Part shown: positions 13,217 to 20,694 of the stretch, one piece after another | Numbering within the stretch: position 1 is the stretch's first letter | How the letters are laid out: every line of letters begins with the position of its first letter | Notes under the pieces: generated by a model | The model's input: the letters and a program-made list of their open reading frames with translations, nothing else | Database searches by the model: none | Told to the model about the DNA's origin: nothing | IMG/VR virus record: IMGVR_UViG_3300025759_000802 | Span: 1 to 21,856 of that record | Origin: a virus | DNA length: 21,856 nt | Strand: one strand, 5' to 3' | Position numbers and translations under genes: made by a program

Positions 13217-15058
13217 ATGACACAGAACATCACGGCTCACGCGGAGAGGATTGCCCGGCACTACTGGGGCGAGCCGAACGCGAAGCTGTCAGTCAACGGT
13301 CGCACCTTGCGCTGGGGCACAAAGGGCAGCAAGGAACTCGACCTGATCAAGAAGACTTGGTATGACTTCGAGGCCGATGAGGGCGGCGGGGTCATCGACC
13401 TCGTCAAGCGCCACGGCAAGCTCGGCATTTCCGGCTCTGTCGCCGACGTGCTGGAGCGCGAATTCGGCATTCAGAAGCAAGCGCAAAAAGCGCTGGAGCC
13501 GAAGCAATACATCCAGCGCATCTATCCGTATTTCGACGCTGACGGCGCTGAGGCTTATCAGGTGTGCCGGATGTACCCGAAGACGTTCCGACAGCGCAGG
13601 CCGGACGGCAGAGGCGGCTACATCTACAAGATGGACGGCGTCGAGCCGCTGCCCTACAACCTGCCGGCGATCATGCAGAACCCGGACCAGCCGGTGTTCG
13701 TGGTGGAGGGCGAGCAGTGCGCCGACGTGCTATCGGAGGCAGGCTTGCTCTCGACAACAAACCACGGCGGGGCGGGCAAGTGGCTGGACGCGCACGCGCA
13801 GCACTTGGAGGGCCGCAACGTGATCGTCATCCCCGACAACGATGAGGCGGGCGCACGACACGCGGACAAGGTGGTGGCGTCGCTGTGGGGTAAGGCGGGG
13901 CAGATCAAGCGCGTGGATCTGCCGGGCTTACCGGATAAGGGCGACGTCGTCGACTTCCTGCGCGAGCACACGCTCGGCGAGCTTGTCGAGATCGTGCAGG
14001 ACACGCCGGCGCTGTCAGAAGCGCCGCAGGTCAGCGATGACGCGGTGGCGGATGAGGACGGCGCGATAGAGCGATACCAGACGATGCGCCGCGACGCGGT
14101 GTTTTCGATGCCGCCCGTCGAGTTTCTCGTGGATGGGCTGATCACCGACACGGGCTTCACGATGATGTACGGTGCGCCCGGCACGGGCAAGTCGTTCCTC
14201 GCCATCGACATAGCGCTCAGCGTCGCGCACGGCGTCCCGTGGCAGGGGCAAGAGGTCAAGTCCGGGCCGGTACTTTATATTGCGGGCGAGGGCATCGGCG
14301 GATTTTCAAAAAGATGGAAGGCGTGGGAGAACCACCACGGCGTCAAGGATGAGCCGGACCTGTACCTGCTGCCGACGGCGGTCAACTTCCGCGAGGAAGA
14401 GGACATAGCGCGGCTGGTGGCGACGATCGAGGACATCGGGCAGCGGTTCTCGCTCGTGATCGTGGACACGGTGGCGCGCGCTATCGCTGGTGCCGAGGAA
14501 AACAGTAGTACGGATATGGGGCTGTTCGTCGCAGCGTGTGACGAAATTAAGGCGCTGACGGGCGGTGCGCTGCTCGCGGTGCATCACGCGGGCAAGGACA
14601 GCAGCAGGGGCGCACGCGGCTCTACGGCGCTTCTGGGTGCTGTTGACACGTCGCTGATGGTCGGCAAGTCAGAAGAGATCGTGACGCTGCGTACCGAGAA
14701 GATGAAGGACGCGGAGCCGATGGACGACATCAACCTGCAAATGCTGGTGGTGCCGGCGTCGATTTCCGAGACGTCCGTCGTGCTGGAGCGCACCGACGAG
14801 AAGCCGAAGAAGAAGAAGGAGTGGCGTCCCGTCGGTGCACAAAAGAGGGCGCTGCAAGTGTTTGAGAACCTGTGCGTGGATCGCGGCTCGCCGAAGATCA
14901 GATACAACGATTGGACGGCCAAAATGCACTCCGATATGCCCGACACGCCGGACAGCACGAAGGGATCGGCTCGCGACGCATTAATCGACAATGAATGGAT
15001 CATCTCCGTTGATGGTGTATGTTGGAAAAACAAAGAGATAGATGGTGTTTCATCGTAG
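13217..15058 (+). CDS. Primase-helicase: TOPRIM domain fused to RepA-like hexameric helicase
   Basis: The protein has 613 residues; ATG 13217 follows GGAAGGGAGA, which decides it over a longer frame. Residues about 15-90 resemble the CHC2-primase entry domain (KTWYDFEADEGGGVIDLVKR) but have no zinc-binding Cys. The TOPRIM core follows: E164 in FVVEGEQCADVL, then D207 and D209 in IPDNDEAG and D243 in KGDVVDFL. The helicase part has Walker A GAPGTGKS at 319-326, E358 in YIAGEGI, Walker B ending D417 in LVIVD and AVHHAGK at 454-460, as in RepA-type AAA_25 ATPases. A Lys-rich linker (about 529-535) leads to a C-terminal winged-helix-like segment. It would prime and unwind DNA for replication by a host polymerase, since no phage polymerase is visible. 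Confidence 0.85.
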   Translation: MTQNITAHAERIARHYWGEPNAKLSVNGRTLRWGTKGSKELDLIKKTWYDFEADEGGGVIDLVKRHGKLGISGSVADVLEREFGIQKQAQKALEPKQYIQRIYPYFDADGAEAYQVCRMYPKTFRQRRPDGRGGYIYKMDGVEPLPYNLPAIMQNPDQPVFVVEGEQCADVLSEAGLLSTTNHGGAGKWLDAHAQHLEGRNVIVIPDNDEAGARHADKVVASLWGKAGQIKRVDLPGLPDKGDVVDFLREHTLGELVEIVQDTPALSEAPQVSDDAVADEDGAIERYQTMRRDAVFSMPPVEFLVDGLITDTGFTMMYGAPGTGKSFLAIDIALSVAHGVPWQGQEVKSGPVLYIAGEGIGGFSKRWKAWENHHGVKDEPDLYLLPTAVNFREEEDIARLVATIEDIGQRFSLVIVDTVARAIAGAEENSSTDMGLFVAACDEIKALTGGALLAVHHAGKDSSRGARGSTALLGAVDTSLMVGKSEEIVTLRTEKMKDAEPMDDINLQMLVVPASISETSVVLERTDEKPKKKKEWRPVGAQKRALQVFENLCVDRGSPKIRYNDWTAKMHSDMPDTPDSTKGSARDALIDNEWIISVDGVCWKNKEIDGVSS

Positions 15059-15150
15059 TATCGGAGCGCTCCGTCGGAGCGTCGTAGCACTCCGTCCGAT
15101 ACGACGCGCCCTATGGGCGTCGTAGCGTCGGAGTACGAACCGGATCGTAG
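15053..15150. repeat. Structured repeat region, candidate replication origin or regulatory RNA
   Basis: TCGTAG occurs four times (15053, 15082, 15120, 15145), twice within GCGTCGTAGC. CGGAGCGCTCCG at 15062-15073 is a perfect 12-bp palindrome. CGTAGTATCGGA (15054-15065) can pair with TCCGATACGACG (15094-15105 region) with one mismatch, enclosing that palindrome. CGACGCGCCC and GGGCGTCG form a third hairpin around TAT. The region follows the primase-helicase stop and precedes a gene whose product ends like SSB. Repeats, palindromes and position fit an origin; a leader RNA is the alternative. Confidence 0.45.
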
Positions 15151-15163
15151 AAGGGGAAAGGAT

Positions 15164-15754
15164 ATGGCTACAAGGAAGAGAGTGCCGAAGGGTAAGACGT
15201 CGAGGGATTGGCGGTTCTATCCGTCAGAGCGAGACGCCGATAAGTGCCGGGCTGCGCTTGCGACATATGACGCTGTCGTGAGGGCGCTGGAGGTGAAGTG
15301 GGGGGTCGACCGATTGCCGCTTCTGGTTGAGGCGGATCTGCGGGATCGCTTCTGGGCGCAGATGGATGTGCTTAATGCGGCGCTGACGAAAGGTAGCGGC
15401 GTCGAGGTCGAGGAGGCTGTCGCGGCGACGGTGCGAGGTATGCAGGCGCTGGAGCGCAGGGCGATGGAGCTTGGGGCGGAGACGGTGACGGGCGAAGTGT
15501 GGGAAGAGACCACGCCGAACGGAGCCGTCGTGGCTGTGTGCCGAGACGCAAGCGAGATCGCGAAGATACGCGACGACGGCCGGCTCGACCGGGTCTACAC
15601 GATGAGCGAGGTCGCGGCTATTGTCGAGGCGTGGGAAGAAGGCAAGGCGGGCCAGTTGACGAACAAGGTGAAGTCACTGTTCGATGGTGCTACAATCGAG
15701 AGCGTGAAGCCAAAGGTCGTCGAGGCTGACCTAAATGACGAGATTCCTTTCTGA
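15164..15754 (+). CDS. Replication-associated hypothetical protein with SSB-like C-terminal tip
   Basis: I chose ATG 15164, preceded by GAAGGGGAAAGG, over a longer frame that runs into the repeat region. The 196 residues start with a basic tail (MATRKRVPKGKTSRDWRFYPSERDADKCR), continue in long helices (LATYDAVVRALEVKWGVDRLPLLVEADLRDRFWAQMDVLNAAL) and end VVEADLNDEIPF. The last residues closely match the acidic-hydrophobic tip of bacterial SSB (consensus like DDDIPF), which docks onto many repair and replication proteins. The body does not look like an OB fold. It may recruit host SSB-binding partners or act as a phage SSB variant. Confidence 0.55.
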   Translation: MATRKRVPKGKTSRDWRFYPSERDADKCRAALATYDAVVRALEVKWGVDRLPLLVEADLRDRFWAQMDVLNAALTKGSGVEVEEAVAATVRGMQALERRAMELGAETVTGEVWEETTPNGAVVAVCRDASEIAKIRDDGRLDRVYTMSEVAAIVEAWEEGKAGQLTNKVKSLFDGATIESVKPKVVEADLNDEIPF

Positions 15755-16011
15755 TGGCTAACAATGATGGATGGGAAAACACGTTGGACATAATTTACTC
15801 CAACAAAGAGTACCAGCTTCTGGGTAGCCACGCTTGGGTCGACGTGCACACGCTGACGGTCCACATCATGCGTGTGAAAGATGGCGTTAAGGTGGAGATC
15901 TTCCCGGCGGCACATGACGGGGTGAGCGGGCCGATGGCGACGTGCAAGGCGAAGTGGACTGAGCCTGACCGCGGTAACAAAACAAAGGTGGTGAAACGAT
16001 ATGTTCGTTGA
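15754..16011 (+). CDS. Hypothetical protein (85 aa)
   Basis: ATG 15754 overlaps the previous stop by one base. The product is beta-rich with a basic C-terminus: NTLDIIYSNKEYQLLGSHAWVDVHTLTVHIMRVKDGVKVEIFP and KTKVVKRYVR. I do not recognise a family. It overlaps the next start by 11 bases, so it belongs to the same tightly packed transcript as the zinc-ribbon genes. Confidence 0.5.
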   Translation: MANNDGWENTLDIIYSNKEYQLLGSHAWVDVHTLTVHIMRVKDGVKVEIFPAAHDGVSGPMATCKAKWTEPDRGNKTKVVKRYVR

Positions 16012-16273
16012 GGGCGATGGCAGCTTCGCAAAGTGGCTTGACCGCGGATGCTGCCCGAAGTGTCAGGTCGGGCCGTTGGAGGGCGCTGAGGGCGTCAGGA
16101 AATGCTGCCGATGCGGCTTGATGATTGGAGACAGGGATGAACAAGTTACAGGCGCTGGACAAGGCCACAAACGCCGTGGCCGAGCGTGGCGAGAATTATG
16201 GCGACGTGCGGGAGAACCATCAGCGGATAGCGGCGCTCTGGTCGGTCGTGCTTGGGCGAACCGTAACGCCTGA
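16001..16273 (+). CDS. Zinc-ribbon protein with a long out-of-frame overlapping tail
   Basis: The 90-residue frame starts at ATG 16001 behind AAAGGTGG. The first 45 residues hold a zinc ribbon, C18-x2-C21 (CPKC) and C35-x2-C38 (CCRCG). From residue 46 on, the frame lies over the next gene in another phase for 137 bases; that tail is Arg-, Gly- and Ala-rich without visible structure. The zinc domain looks real, while the tail may simply be the absence of a stop. Whether it is translated to the end is unclear. Confidence 0.5.
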   Translation: MFVEGDGSFAKWLDRGCCPKCQVGPLEGAEGVRKCCRCGLMIGDRDEQVTGAGQGHKRRGRAWRELWRRAGEPSADSGALVGRAWANRNA

Positions 16274-16412
16274 GCAGGTGGTGCTTTGCATGACGTGCCT
16301 GAAGGTGGCGCGTCTGGTCGAGACGCCGGATCACGAGGACAGTTGGGTCGACATCGCTGGGTATGGAGCGTGCGGAGCAGAGGTGGCGACAGATTGGACC
16401 GACGATGGCTGA
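16137..16412 (+). CDS. DUF6378-type phage protein
   Basis: ATG 16137 follows TTGGAGACAGGG. The 91 residues have the recognised layout NAVAERGENYGDVRENHQRIAALWSVVLG, TVTPEQVVLCMTCLKVARL, and DSWVDIAGYGACGAE. This is the all-helical domain I know as DUF6378, common in phages of proteobacteria, of unknown role; the D..Y..N and VDIAGY patterns are fairly conserved, and a distant likeness to MazG-type folds might be tested. It overlaps the next gene by eight bases. Confidence 0.65.
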   Translation: MNKLQALDKATNAVAERGENYGDVRENHQRIAALWSVVLGRTVTPEQVVLCMTCLKVARLVETPDHEDSWVDIAGYGACGAEVATDWTDDG

Positions 16413-16614
16413 GGTGATTAACCTCGAAGAGCAAGAGCGTGACTATGTGCGCTTCTTTCGTGAGCACTGGGACTGTGACTGGTGTGGCATGCCGACGCGA
16501 GGTCGGGTGTATGAAGAGACGCAGACTGTCGTGTGCAGCGCCTGTCGTAAGCCGTTGCTTGAGATAGACAGCGACCCGCAACACTACATTGCGTTTGAGG
16601 AGGATTTCGACTGA
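16405..16614 (+). CDS. Small zinc-ribbon protein (69 aa)
   Basis: I chose ATG 16405, overlapping the previous stop by eight bases. The protein has C24-x2-C27 (CDWCG) and C44-x2-C47 (CSAC), a treble-clef or zinc-ribbon spacing, and an acidic C-terminus (FEEDFD). It lies directly before the small terminase, whose start overlaps its stop (TGATG). DNA or protein binding is likely for such a domain, but no specific role can be read. Confidence 0.55.
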   Translation: MAEVINLEEQERDYVRFFREHWDCDWCGMPTRGRVYEETQTVVCSACRKPLLEIDSDPQHYIAFEEDFD

Positions 16615-17105
16615 TGGCGTATCCGAAAGTGGATGAGAGCGTCTGGCCGGAATTCTTGGAGCGGATCAGCAACGGCGAAGCCGTGCGGGTGATCTGTAAG
16701 GACAAGAGCATGCCAAGCTGGGCGACAGTGGCGAGGAAGATCGCCGCCGAGCCGGACTTCGAGAAGCAATATCGGATGGCGCTAGAGTTTCGGGGCATGA
16801 TGCTCGCCGAAGAGCTTGACGAGATTTACCGAGACACACGAGCCGGGATGATTGACCCGGCAAGCGCTCGTGTTGCTGCTGACATCCTCAAGTGGCAGGC
16901 GGCTCGGATGACGCCAAAGATCTACGGAGACAAGCAGCAAGTCGAGGTGACGCCGTCGAAGGGCGGGTCGTATCTTGAGGCGCTCACGCAGGTCAACGCG
17001 ACCGAGCCTGTGGCGCTGACAGACGAGCGAGACACACAAGCGGATACACTACGCGCGCGCGGCGGTAACACTCAAAACGAGTGTCCTGATAGCGACATAA
17101 TATAG
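16614..17105 (+). CDS. Terminase small subunit-like protein
   Basis: The protein has 163 residues, and the ribosome site GAGGAGG lies inside the preceding gene. The N-terminal helix-turn-helix part (VWPEFLERISNGEAVRVICKDKSMPSWATVARKIAAEPDFEKQYRMA) matches the DNA-binding layout of Sf6/bacteriophage-type small terminases. The central helices (EELDEIYRDTRAGMIDPASARVAADILKWQAARMTPKIYGDK) are the usual oligomerisation part ending in the KxYGDK motif. The tail is polar and flexible. It binds the packaging site and hands DNA to the large subunit encoded next. TerL follows after a 186-base gap. Confidence 0.8.
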   Translation: MAYPKVDESVWPEFLERISNGEAVRVICKDKSMPSWATVARKIAAEPDFEKQYRMALEFRGMMLAEELDEIYRDTRAGMIDPASARVAADILKWQAARMTPKIYGDKQQVEVTPSKGGSYLEALTQVNATEPVALTDERDTQADTLRARGGNTQNECPDSDII

Positions 17106-17291
17106 GGCTGGAAATGGGAAATGCGTAAGTCATTGAAAACGTTACATCGCGGAAACGCATAATGGACATTATGCGACATTCGGCAGAAAGTTAACCAGAT
17201 TTCGGTAGACCCCCCCGTCATCGCACACGGCCGGGGCCGAAGAAAATATATATACCCCTCCCCACCCCCACCCCGCTCTCGGAGAACCCGC
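17106..17291. other. TerS-TerL intergenic region: dyad, AT and C-rich tracts
   Basis: This 186-base gap has no gene. CGCATAAT and ATTATGCG at 17156-17175 form a perfect 8-bp dyad around GGAC. CGGCC and GGCCG at 17228-17239 form a second short palindrome. A run of seven C (17210-17216), the alternating TATATATA at 17247-17254 and a C-rich tract (17255-17275) follow. The ribosome site of terL (CGGAG) is at the end. Candidate roles are late promoter, regulator site or packaging signal. Confidence 0.5.
17133..17163 (+). promoter_or_regulatory. Candidate promoter for the packaging/head genes
   Basis: TTGAAA at 17133-17138 and CATAAT at 17158-17163 each match the sigma-70 consensus at five of six positions, but the 19-base spacer is longer than the ideal 17. 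The -10 box overlaps the left arm of the 17156-17175 dyad, so a bound protein would block it. The position upstream of terL fits a late or middle promoter. It is only a pattern match. Confidence 0.35.
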
Positions 17292-18704
17292 ATGACCCCC
17301 AGCGCCGCCGAAAATAATGACCTCGTAGCGATGATCGCGCAATTCCGCGACGATCCGCGCTTTTTCGTGCAGTCCGTCCTCGGCGCAACGCCTCAGCGCT
17401 GGCAGGCCGAGGCGCTCGACGCGATTGCGACGCACGACAAGCTCGCGATCAAGTCGGGCCACGGCGTCGGGAAGACGGCTTTCGAGAGTTGGGTCGTGCT
17501 GTGGTGGCTGTTGACCCACTACCCTTGTAAGGCAGCCGTGACCGCCAACAGCGCGCACCAGCTTTCGGACGTGCTGTGGACGGAGATCGACCGCTGGGCG
17601 CGAAATATGCCGCAGGCGTTCAAGGATTTGCTCGATTTCAAGTCAGACAAGATCGCGCTCAAGGGTGCGTCGGACAGCTTCGCCGTCGCGCGGACGAGCC
17701 GCCGGGAGAACCCGGAGAGTCTCGCCGGATTTCACTCCCCGCACATGCTTTTTGTGATCGAGGAGGCATCCGGCGTGCCGAACGTGATTTTCGAGACGGC
17801 GTCGGGCGCTCTGTCCACCCCCGGCGCGAAAATTATGATGTGCGGTAACCCGACCCGCTCCGATGGGTATTTTTACGACGCCTTTCATAGTGACCGCGAG
17901 AAATGGCACTGCATGACTGTGTCGTGTGAGGACGGCGACTATGTCGATCCGAAATTCATCACCGATATGGCTGAGAAGTACGGCGAGGCGAGCAACGTGT
18001 TCCGCGTTCGCGTGTTGGGTGAATTCCCTACGCAGTCGGACGACGTGCTGCTGCCGCTGCACCTTGTGGAGGATGCGACGCACCGCGACGTTGAGGCGGG
18101 CCCAACCACGCCGTCGGTTTGGGGGCTCGATGTCGCCCGCTTTGGCTCGGACAGGTCCGCGCTCGCGAAACGGCAGGGGAACGTGCTGGTTGAGCCGATC
18201 AAGACGTGGCAGAACAAGGATTTGATGGAGTTGGCCGGGATCGTGCTTGCGGAGTACGACGCCGTGCCGTACAGCAAGCGCCCGCAGGCGATTTACATTG
18301 ACGCCATCGGGCTGGGAGCCGGTCTGGCGGACCGCCTGCGCGAGTTGGACATGCCTGCGGTCGCTGTGTCGGTCAGCGAGACCGCGTCCCTGAAAGATCG
18401 CTTCAATCGCCTGCGCGATGAGTTATTCTGGGCCGCGCGCGAGTGGTTCGAGGCGCGGGACTGCAAGATACCGCAGGACGACACGCTGATCTCGGAGTTG
18501 ACGGGGATCAGGTACAAGTATCTGAGCAGCGGCAAGCTGAAGATTGAGAGTAAAGACGAGATGAAGAAGCGCGGCCAGCGCTCGCCCGACGTGGCGGATG
18601 CTTTCGTGCTGACGTTTGCGGCGCAGGGTGCGGTTGCCGGTGGCTTCTCTAGGGGTTACAATAGCAACCGCGTAGTCAAGCCGAAAACGAACTGGGTGGT
18701 GTGA
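17292..18704 (+). CDS. Terminase large subunit (packaging ATPase and nuclease)
   Basis: The protein has 470 residues. The ATPase motifs are visible: Walker A SGHGVGKT at 55-62, Walker B LFVIEE with E157/E158, and the coupling motif CGNPTR at 184-189. The RNase-H-like nuclease has acidic residues at D280 (GLDVAR), D337 (YIDAIGLG) and D433/D436 (SPDVADAF). It powers DNA translocation into the prohead through the portal and cuts the concatemer. Length and layout are normal for the family. Ribosome site CGGAG lies eight bases before ATG 17292. Its stop overlaps the next ATG. Confidence 0.95.
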   Translation: MTPSAAENNDLVAMIAQFRDDPRFFVQSVLGATPQRWQAEALDAIATHDKLAIKSGHGVGKTAFESWVVLWWLLTHYPCKAAVTANSAHQLSDVLWTEIDRWARNMPQAFKDLLDFKSDKIALKGASDSFAVARTSRRENPESLAGFHSPHMLFVIEEASGVPNVIFETASGALSTPGAKIMMCGNPTRSDGYFYDAFHSDREKWHCMTVSCEDGDYVDPKFITDMAEKYGEASNVFRVRVLGEFPTQSDDVLLPLHLVEDATHRDVEAGPTTPSVWGLDVARFGSDRSALAKRQGNVLVEPIKTWQNKDLMELAGIVLAEYDAVPYSKRPQAIYIDAIGLGAGLADRLRELDMPAVAVSVSETASLKDRFNRLRDELFWAAREWFEARDCKIPQDDTLISELTGIRYKYLSSGKLKIESKDEMKKRGQRSPDVADAFVLTFAAQGAVAGGFSRGYNSNRVVKPKTNWVV

Positions 18705-20185
18705 TGGCGACAGCTTATGAATACGGGAGGACGCCAGAGCAGGGTCAGGGCATTATGGGTCTGCTCGACTTCTTCACGCCGCTGCGTCGCCCCGTAATTT
18801 CGCCCGGTGACACCCGCTACGAAGAGATTGACGGCGCTATGCACCCCGTCGAGACGGTTCCGGGCGAATACGGCGACCCGGAGTTCGGTTTTTCGTACAT
18901 GCCCGCCGTGCAGGCCGTGTCCGGCCTTCTGAGCGACCCTGTGGGGGCCGCGAAGGCCGTACCCGGCGCTATGGCTGGTCAGATCGAGGATTACGCCACC
19001 GCGTCCCTTGGCGCGCTTGAGGGCGGCTATGAGGGCATGATCACGCCGGAGGGCGTGCCGATTGAGGCCAGCCCGATCCTGCCGATTGAGTACCTGCTGG
19101 GTGGCGGCGTCGCCGCTATGCGCCAGCCGGGCGTCACGCTCGGCGCTGCTGGTGGGAAGCTGTCAAAAGCTGAAAAAGACCCGATGAAATATTCGGGCAT
19201 TGAAATGCCTTACCGCATTGAAGACACCCCAATGGAGATAGACGACTTGTCTGGCTTGCTGATGCCGCGCCGTCAAGTTGATGTGGAGCAGTTTCAAGGC
19301 AAGCTGCTAATGCCGTTTTTCACCGACAGAAGCGCCATCGGGGGAGAGGTTAGGTCTGTTGATGGGGTCGACCTAACTAGCCCGGTTTTCCTTGAGGGCG
19401 GGTCAGGGTTTATGCGTGGAGAGGCCGCCCAAAATCAAGATGCTTTGTGGGCCAGCAAGCAAGGCATTGTGTCAAAGATGGCTAAAAAGGCACAACGAGA
19501 GTCAGACAAAGCCGGGGGCGCTGATGTTGTTGGTGTTAATGTGGTTATGGGCGTTGACGCTATAGATCACTCCACTATGCCTTCAAAGATCGTGGCCAGA
19601 ATGATGCCCAATATGGACATTGACGCAAGCGCCAAAAAATCTTTTGACGAGACTATGCGGAAGGTGGACGAGGACTTTCCGGGTGTGGATGCGATCAATC
19701 TTGAGGCGTATCTTGATGCGGCTTCGGGCGATCTTCGCAAGCAGTTTATTCGGCTTATGGATAAGTCCACGGCCAGAAAGGCCGGGTTCCCAAATGTTGG
19801 GGCTGTCCGTCGCGCGGTGACCGACCCTGAACTTTATGATACGCCGACTTTTTCTGAGGGCGTCTCTTTTGGCTTGCTTGATGTAAACAGGCCCATCATT
19901 GAAAACCCGTTGTTCCCTCACACCACATACAGCGGGCAACTGCGCGCTGGGACGGTCCCCAATCAAAGGGGTGGCTATATGGGTTCGCTTTTGGATGGCG
20001 GCCTTGCCCCGCAAGGCACGTTCTTCCCTCAGTCGTACAACGCTTTAGCGTCACAAATTGATAAAAGCGGGAACCCGCTGACGGCGCAGAACATAAAATA
20101 TGCTCAAGAGCGTCAGCTTCCGACGCAGATGGTTGACCAACAGATGCTCGATGCTCTGATGGAAAGATCACTCTTGGGCCGATAG
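18704..20185 (+). CDS. Large hypothetical, possibly virion-associated, composite protein
   Basis: The protein has 493 residues; ATG 18704 overlaps the terL stop. The N-terminal about 150 residues are Gly-, Pro- and Ala-rich and include GQGIMGLLDFF and a hydrophobic loop (ILPIEYLLGGGVAAM). From about residue 152 (base 19160) codon use changes to more A- and T-ending codons, and the content becomes a mixed alpha/beta domain with GSGFMRGEAAQNQDALWAS, VVGVNVVMGVDAIDHSTMPSK, DETMRKVDEDFPGVD, FPNVGAVRRAV. That order resembles a region I recall from large polyvalent-type phage proteins, but I cannot verify it. A transferred domain joined to a resident head protein is likely. No catalytic motif is identified. 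Confidence 0.5.
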   Translation: MATAYEYGRTPEQGQGIMGLLDFFTPLRRPVISPGDTRYEEIDGAMHPVETVPGEYGDPEFGFSYMPAVQAVSGLLSDPVGAAKAVPGAMAGQIEDYATASLGALEGGYEGMITPEGVPIEASPILPIEYLLGGGVAAMRQPGVTLGAAGGKLSKAEKDPMKYSGIEMPYRIEDTPMEIDDLSGLLMPRRQVDVEQFQGKLLMPFFTDRSAIGGEVRSVDGVDLTSPVFLEGGSGFMRGEAAQNQDALWASKQGIVSKMAKKAQRESDKAGGADVVGVNVVMGVDAIDHSTMPSKIVARMMPNMDIDASAKKSFDETMRKVDEDFPGVDAINLEAYLDAASGDLRKQFIRLMDKSTARKAGFPNVGAVRRAVTDPELYDTPTFSEGVSFGLLDVNRPIIENPLFPHTTYSGQLRAGTVPNQRGGYMGSLLDGGLAPQGTFFPQSYNALASQIDKSGNPLTAQNIKYAQERQLPTQMVDQQMLDALMERSLLGR

Positions 20186-20338
20186 CAGAAAGAACGGAGG
20201 GCTTTCATTTGTGTCTATGCCGATTGCTTCGCATATGATCTCGTCCAGCTTTTCCGCCTCTTCAAGAGGCAGATCGACAGACTTCATCACGCGCCGCATG
20301 ATGCGCTCTCGGTGCATTTCGGGTGTTAGCTCAAACAT
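20168..20338 (-). CDS. Convergent small gene in the head module (moron-like)
   Basis: On the minus strand, ATG 20338 is preceded by GGAGGTTGAG, a far better ribosome site than for the upstream in-frame ATG at 20350. The product has 56 residues, is acidic and helical (MFELTPEMHRERIMRRVMKSVDLPLEEAEKLDEIICEAIGID) and ends in SPPFFLLSAQE. It converges on, and overlaps by 18 bases, the end of the preceding plus-strand gene. Antisense single genes in head operons are often morons acquired by transfer. Function unknown; a binding partner of the neighbouring protein is one idea. Confidence 0.5.
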   Translation of the reverse strand: MFELTPEMHRERIMRRVMKSVDLPLEEAEKLDEIICEAIGIDTNESPPFFLLSAQE

Positions 20339-20350
20339 CTCAACCTCCAT

Positions 20351-20400
20351 TGTGGGGCATGATTATAGGATATATCAGAACGATATAAAAGGTAAAAACA
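20351..20400 (+). promoter_or_regulatory. AT-rich gap before the small-protein/portal genes, possible promoter
   Basis: The 50 bases between the antisense gene and the next plus-strand gene are AT-rich, unlike the surroundings. GATATATC and GATATAAA occur close together. TTGTGG (20350) with TATCAG (20373) is a weak promoter pair with a 17-base spacer. A restart of plus-strand transcription after the antisense gene would make sense here. Evidence is weak. Confidence 0.25.
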
Positions 20401-20694
20401 ATGGCCCCACGCGCCCCTAAAGACCCCCGCCTAGCGCGCGCAGGCGTTAGCGGTTACAATAAGCCGAAGCGCACCCCGAACCACCCTAAGAAGTCGCATG
20501 TGGTTGTGGCGAAGGAGGGCGACAAGGTTAAGTTGATCCGCTTCGGCCAGCAGGGCGTCAGCGGGTCGCCGAAAAGAGAGGGCGAGAGCAAGGCAAGCGC
20601 CGCGAGGCGCAAATCGTTCAAGGCGCGTCATGCGAAGAACATCGCAAAGGGGAAGATGTCGGCGGCCTACTGGGCGTCTCGCGAAAAGTGGTAA
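20401..20694 (+). CDS. Small basic head-region protein (DUF6321-like)
   Basis: The protein has 97 residues and is strongly basic: LARAGVSGYNKPKRTPNHPKKSHVVVAKEGDKVKLIRFGQQGVSG, then ARRKSFKARHAKNIAKGKMSAAYWASREKW. I recognise this pattern from the region between terminase and portal of many podovirus-like phages, often labelled DUF6321. Role unknown; a DNA-binding or scaffold/structural part of the head is plausible. The start ATG 20401 has a modest AAAAGGT ribosome site. Confidence 0.65.
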   Translation: MAPRAPKDPRLARAGVSGYNKPKRTPNHPKKSHVVVAKEGDKVKLIRFGQQGVSGSPKREGESKASAARRKSFKARHAKNIAKGKMSAAYWASREKW

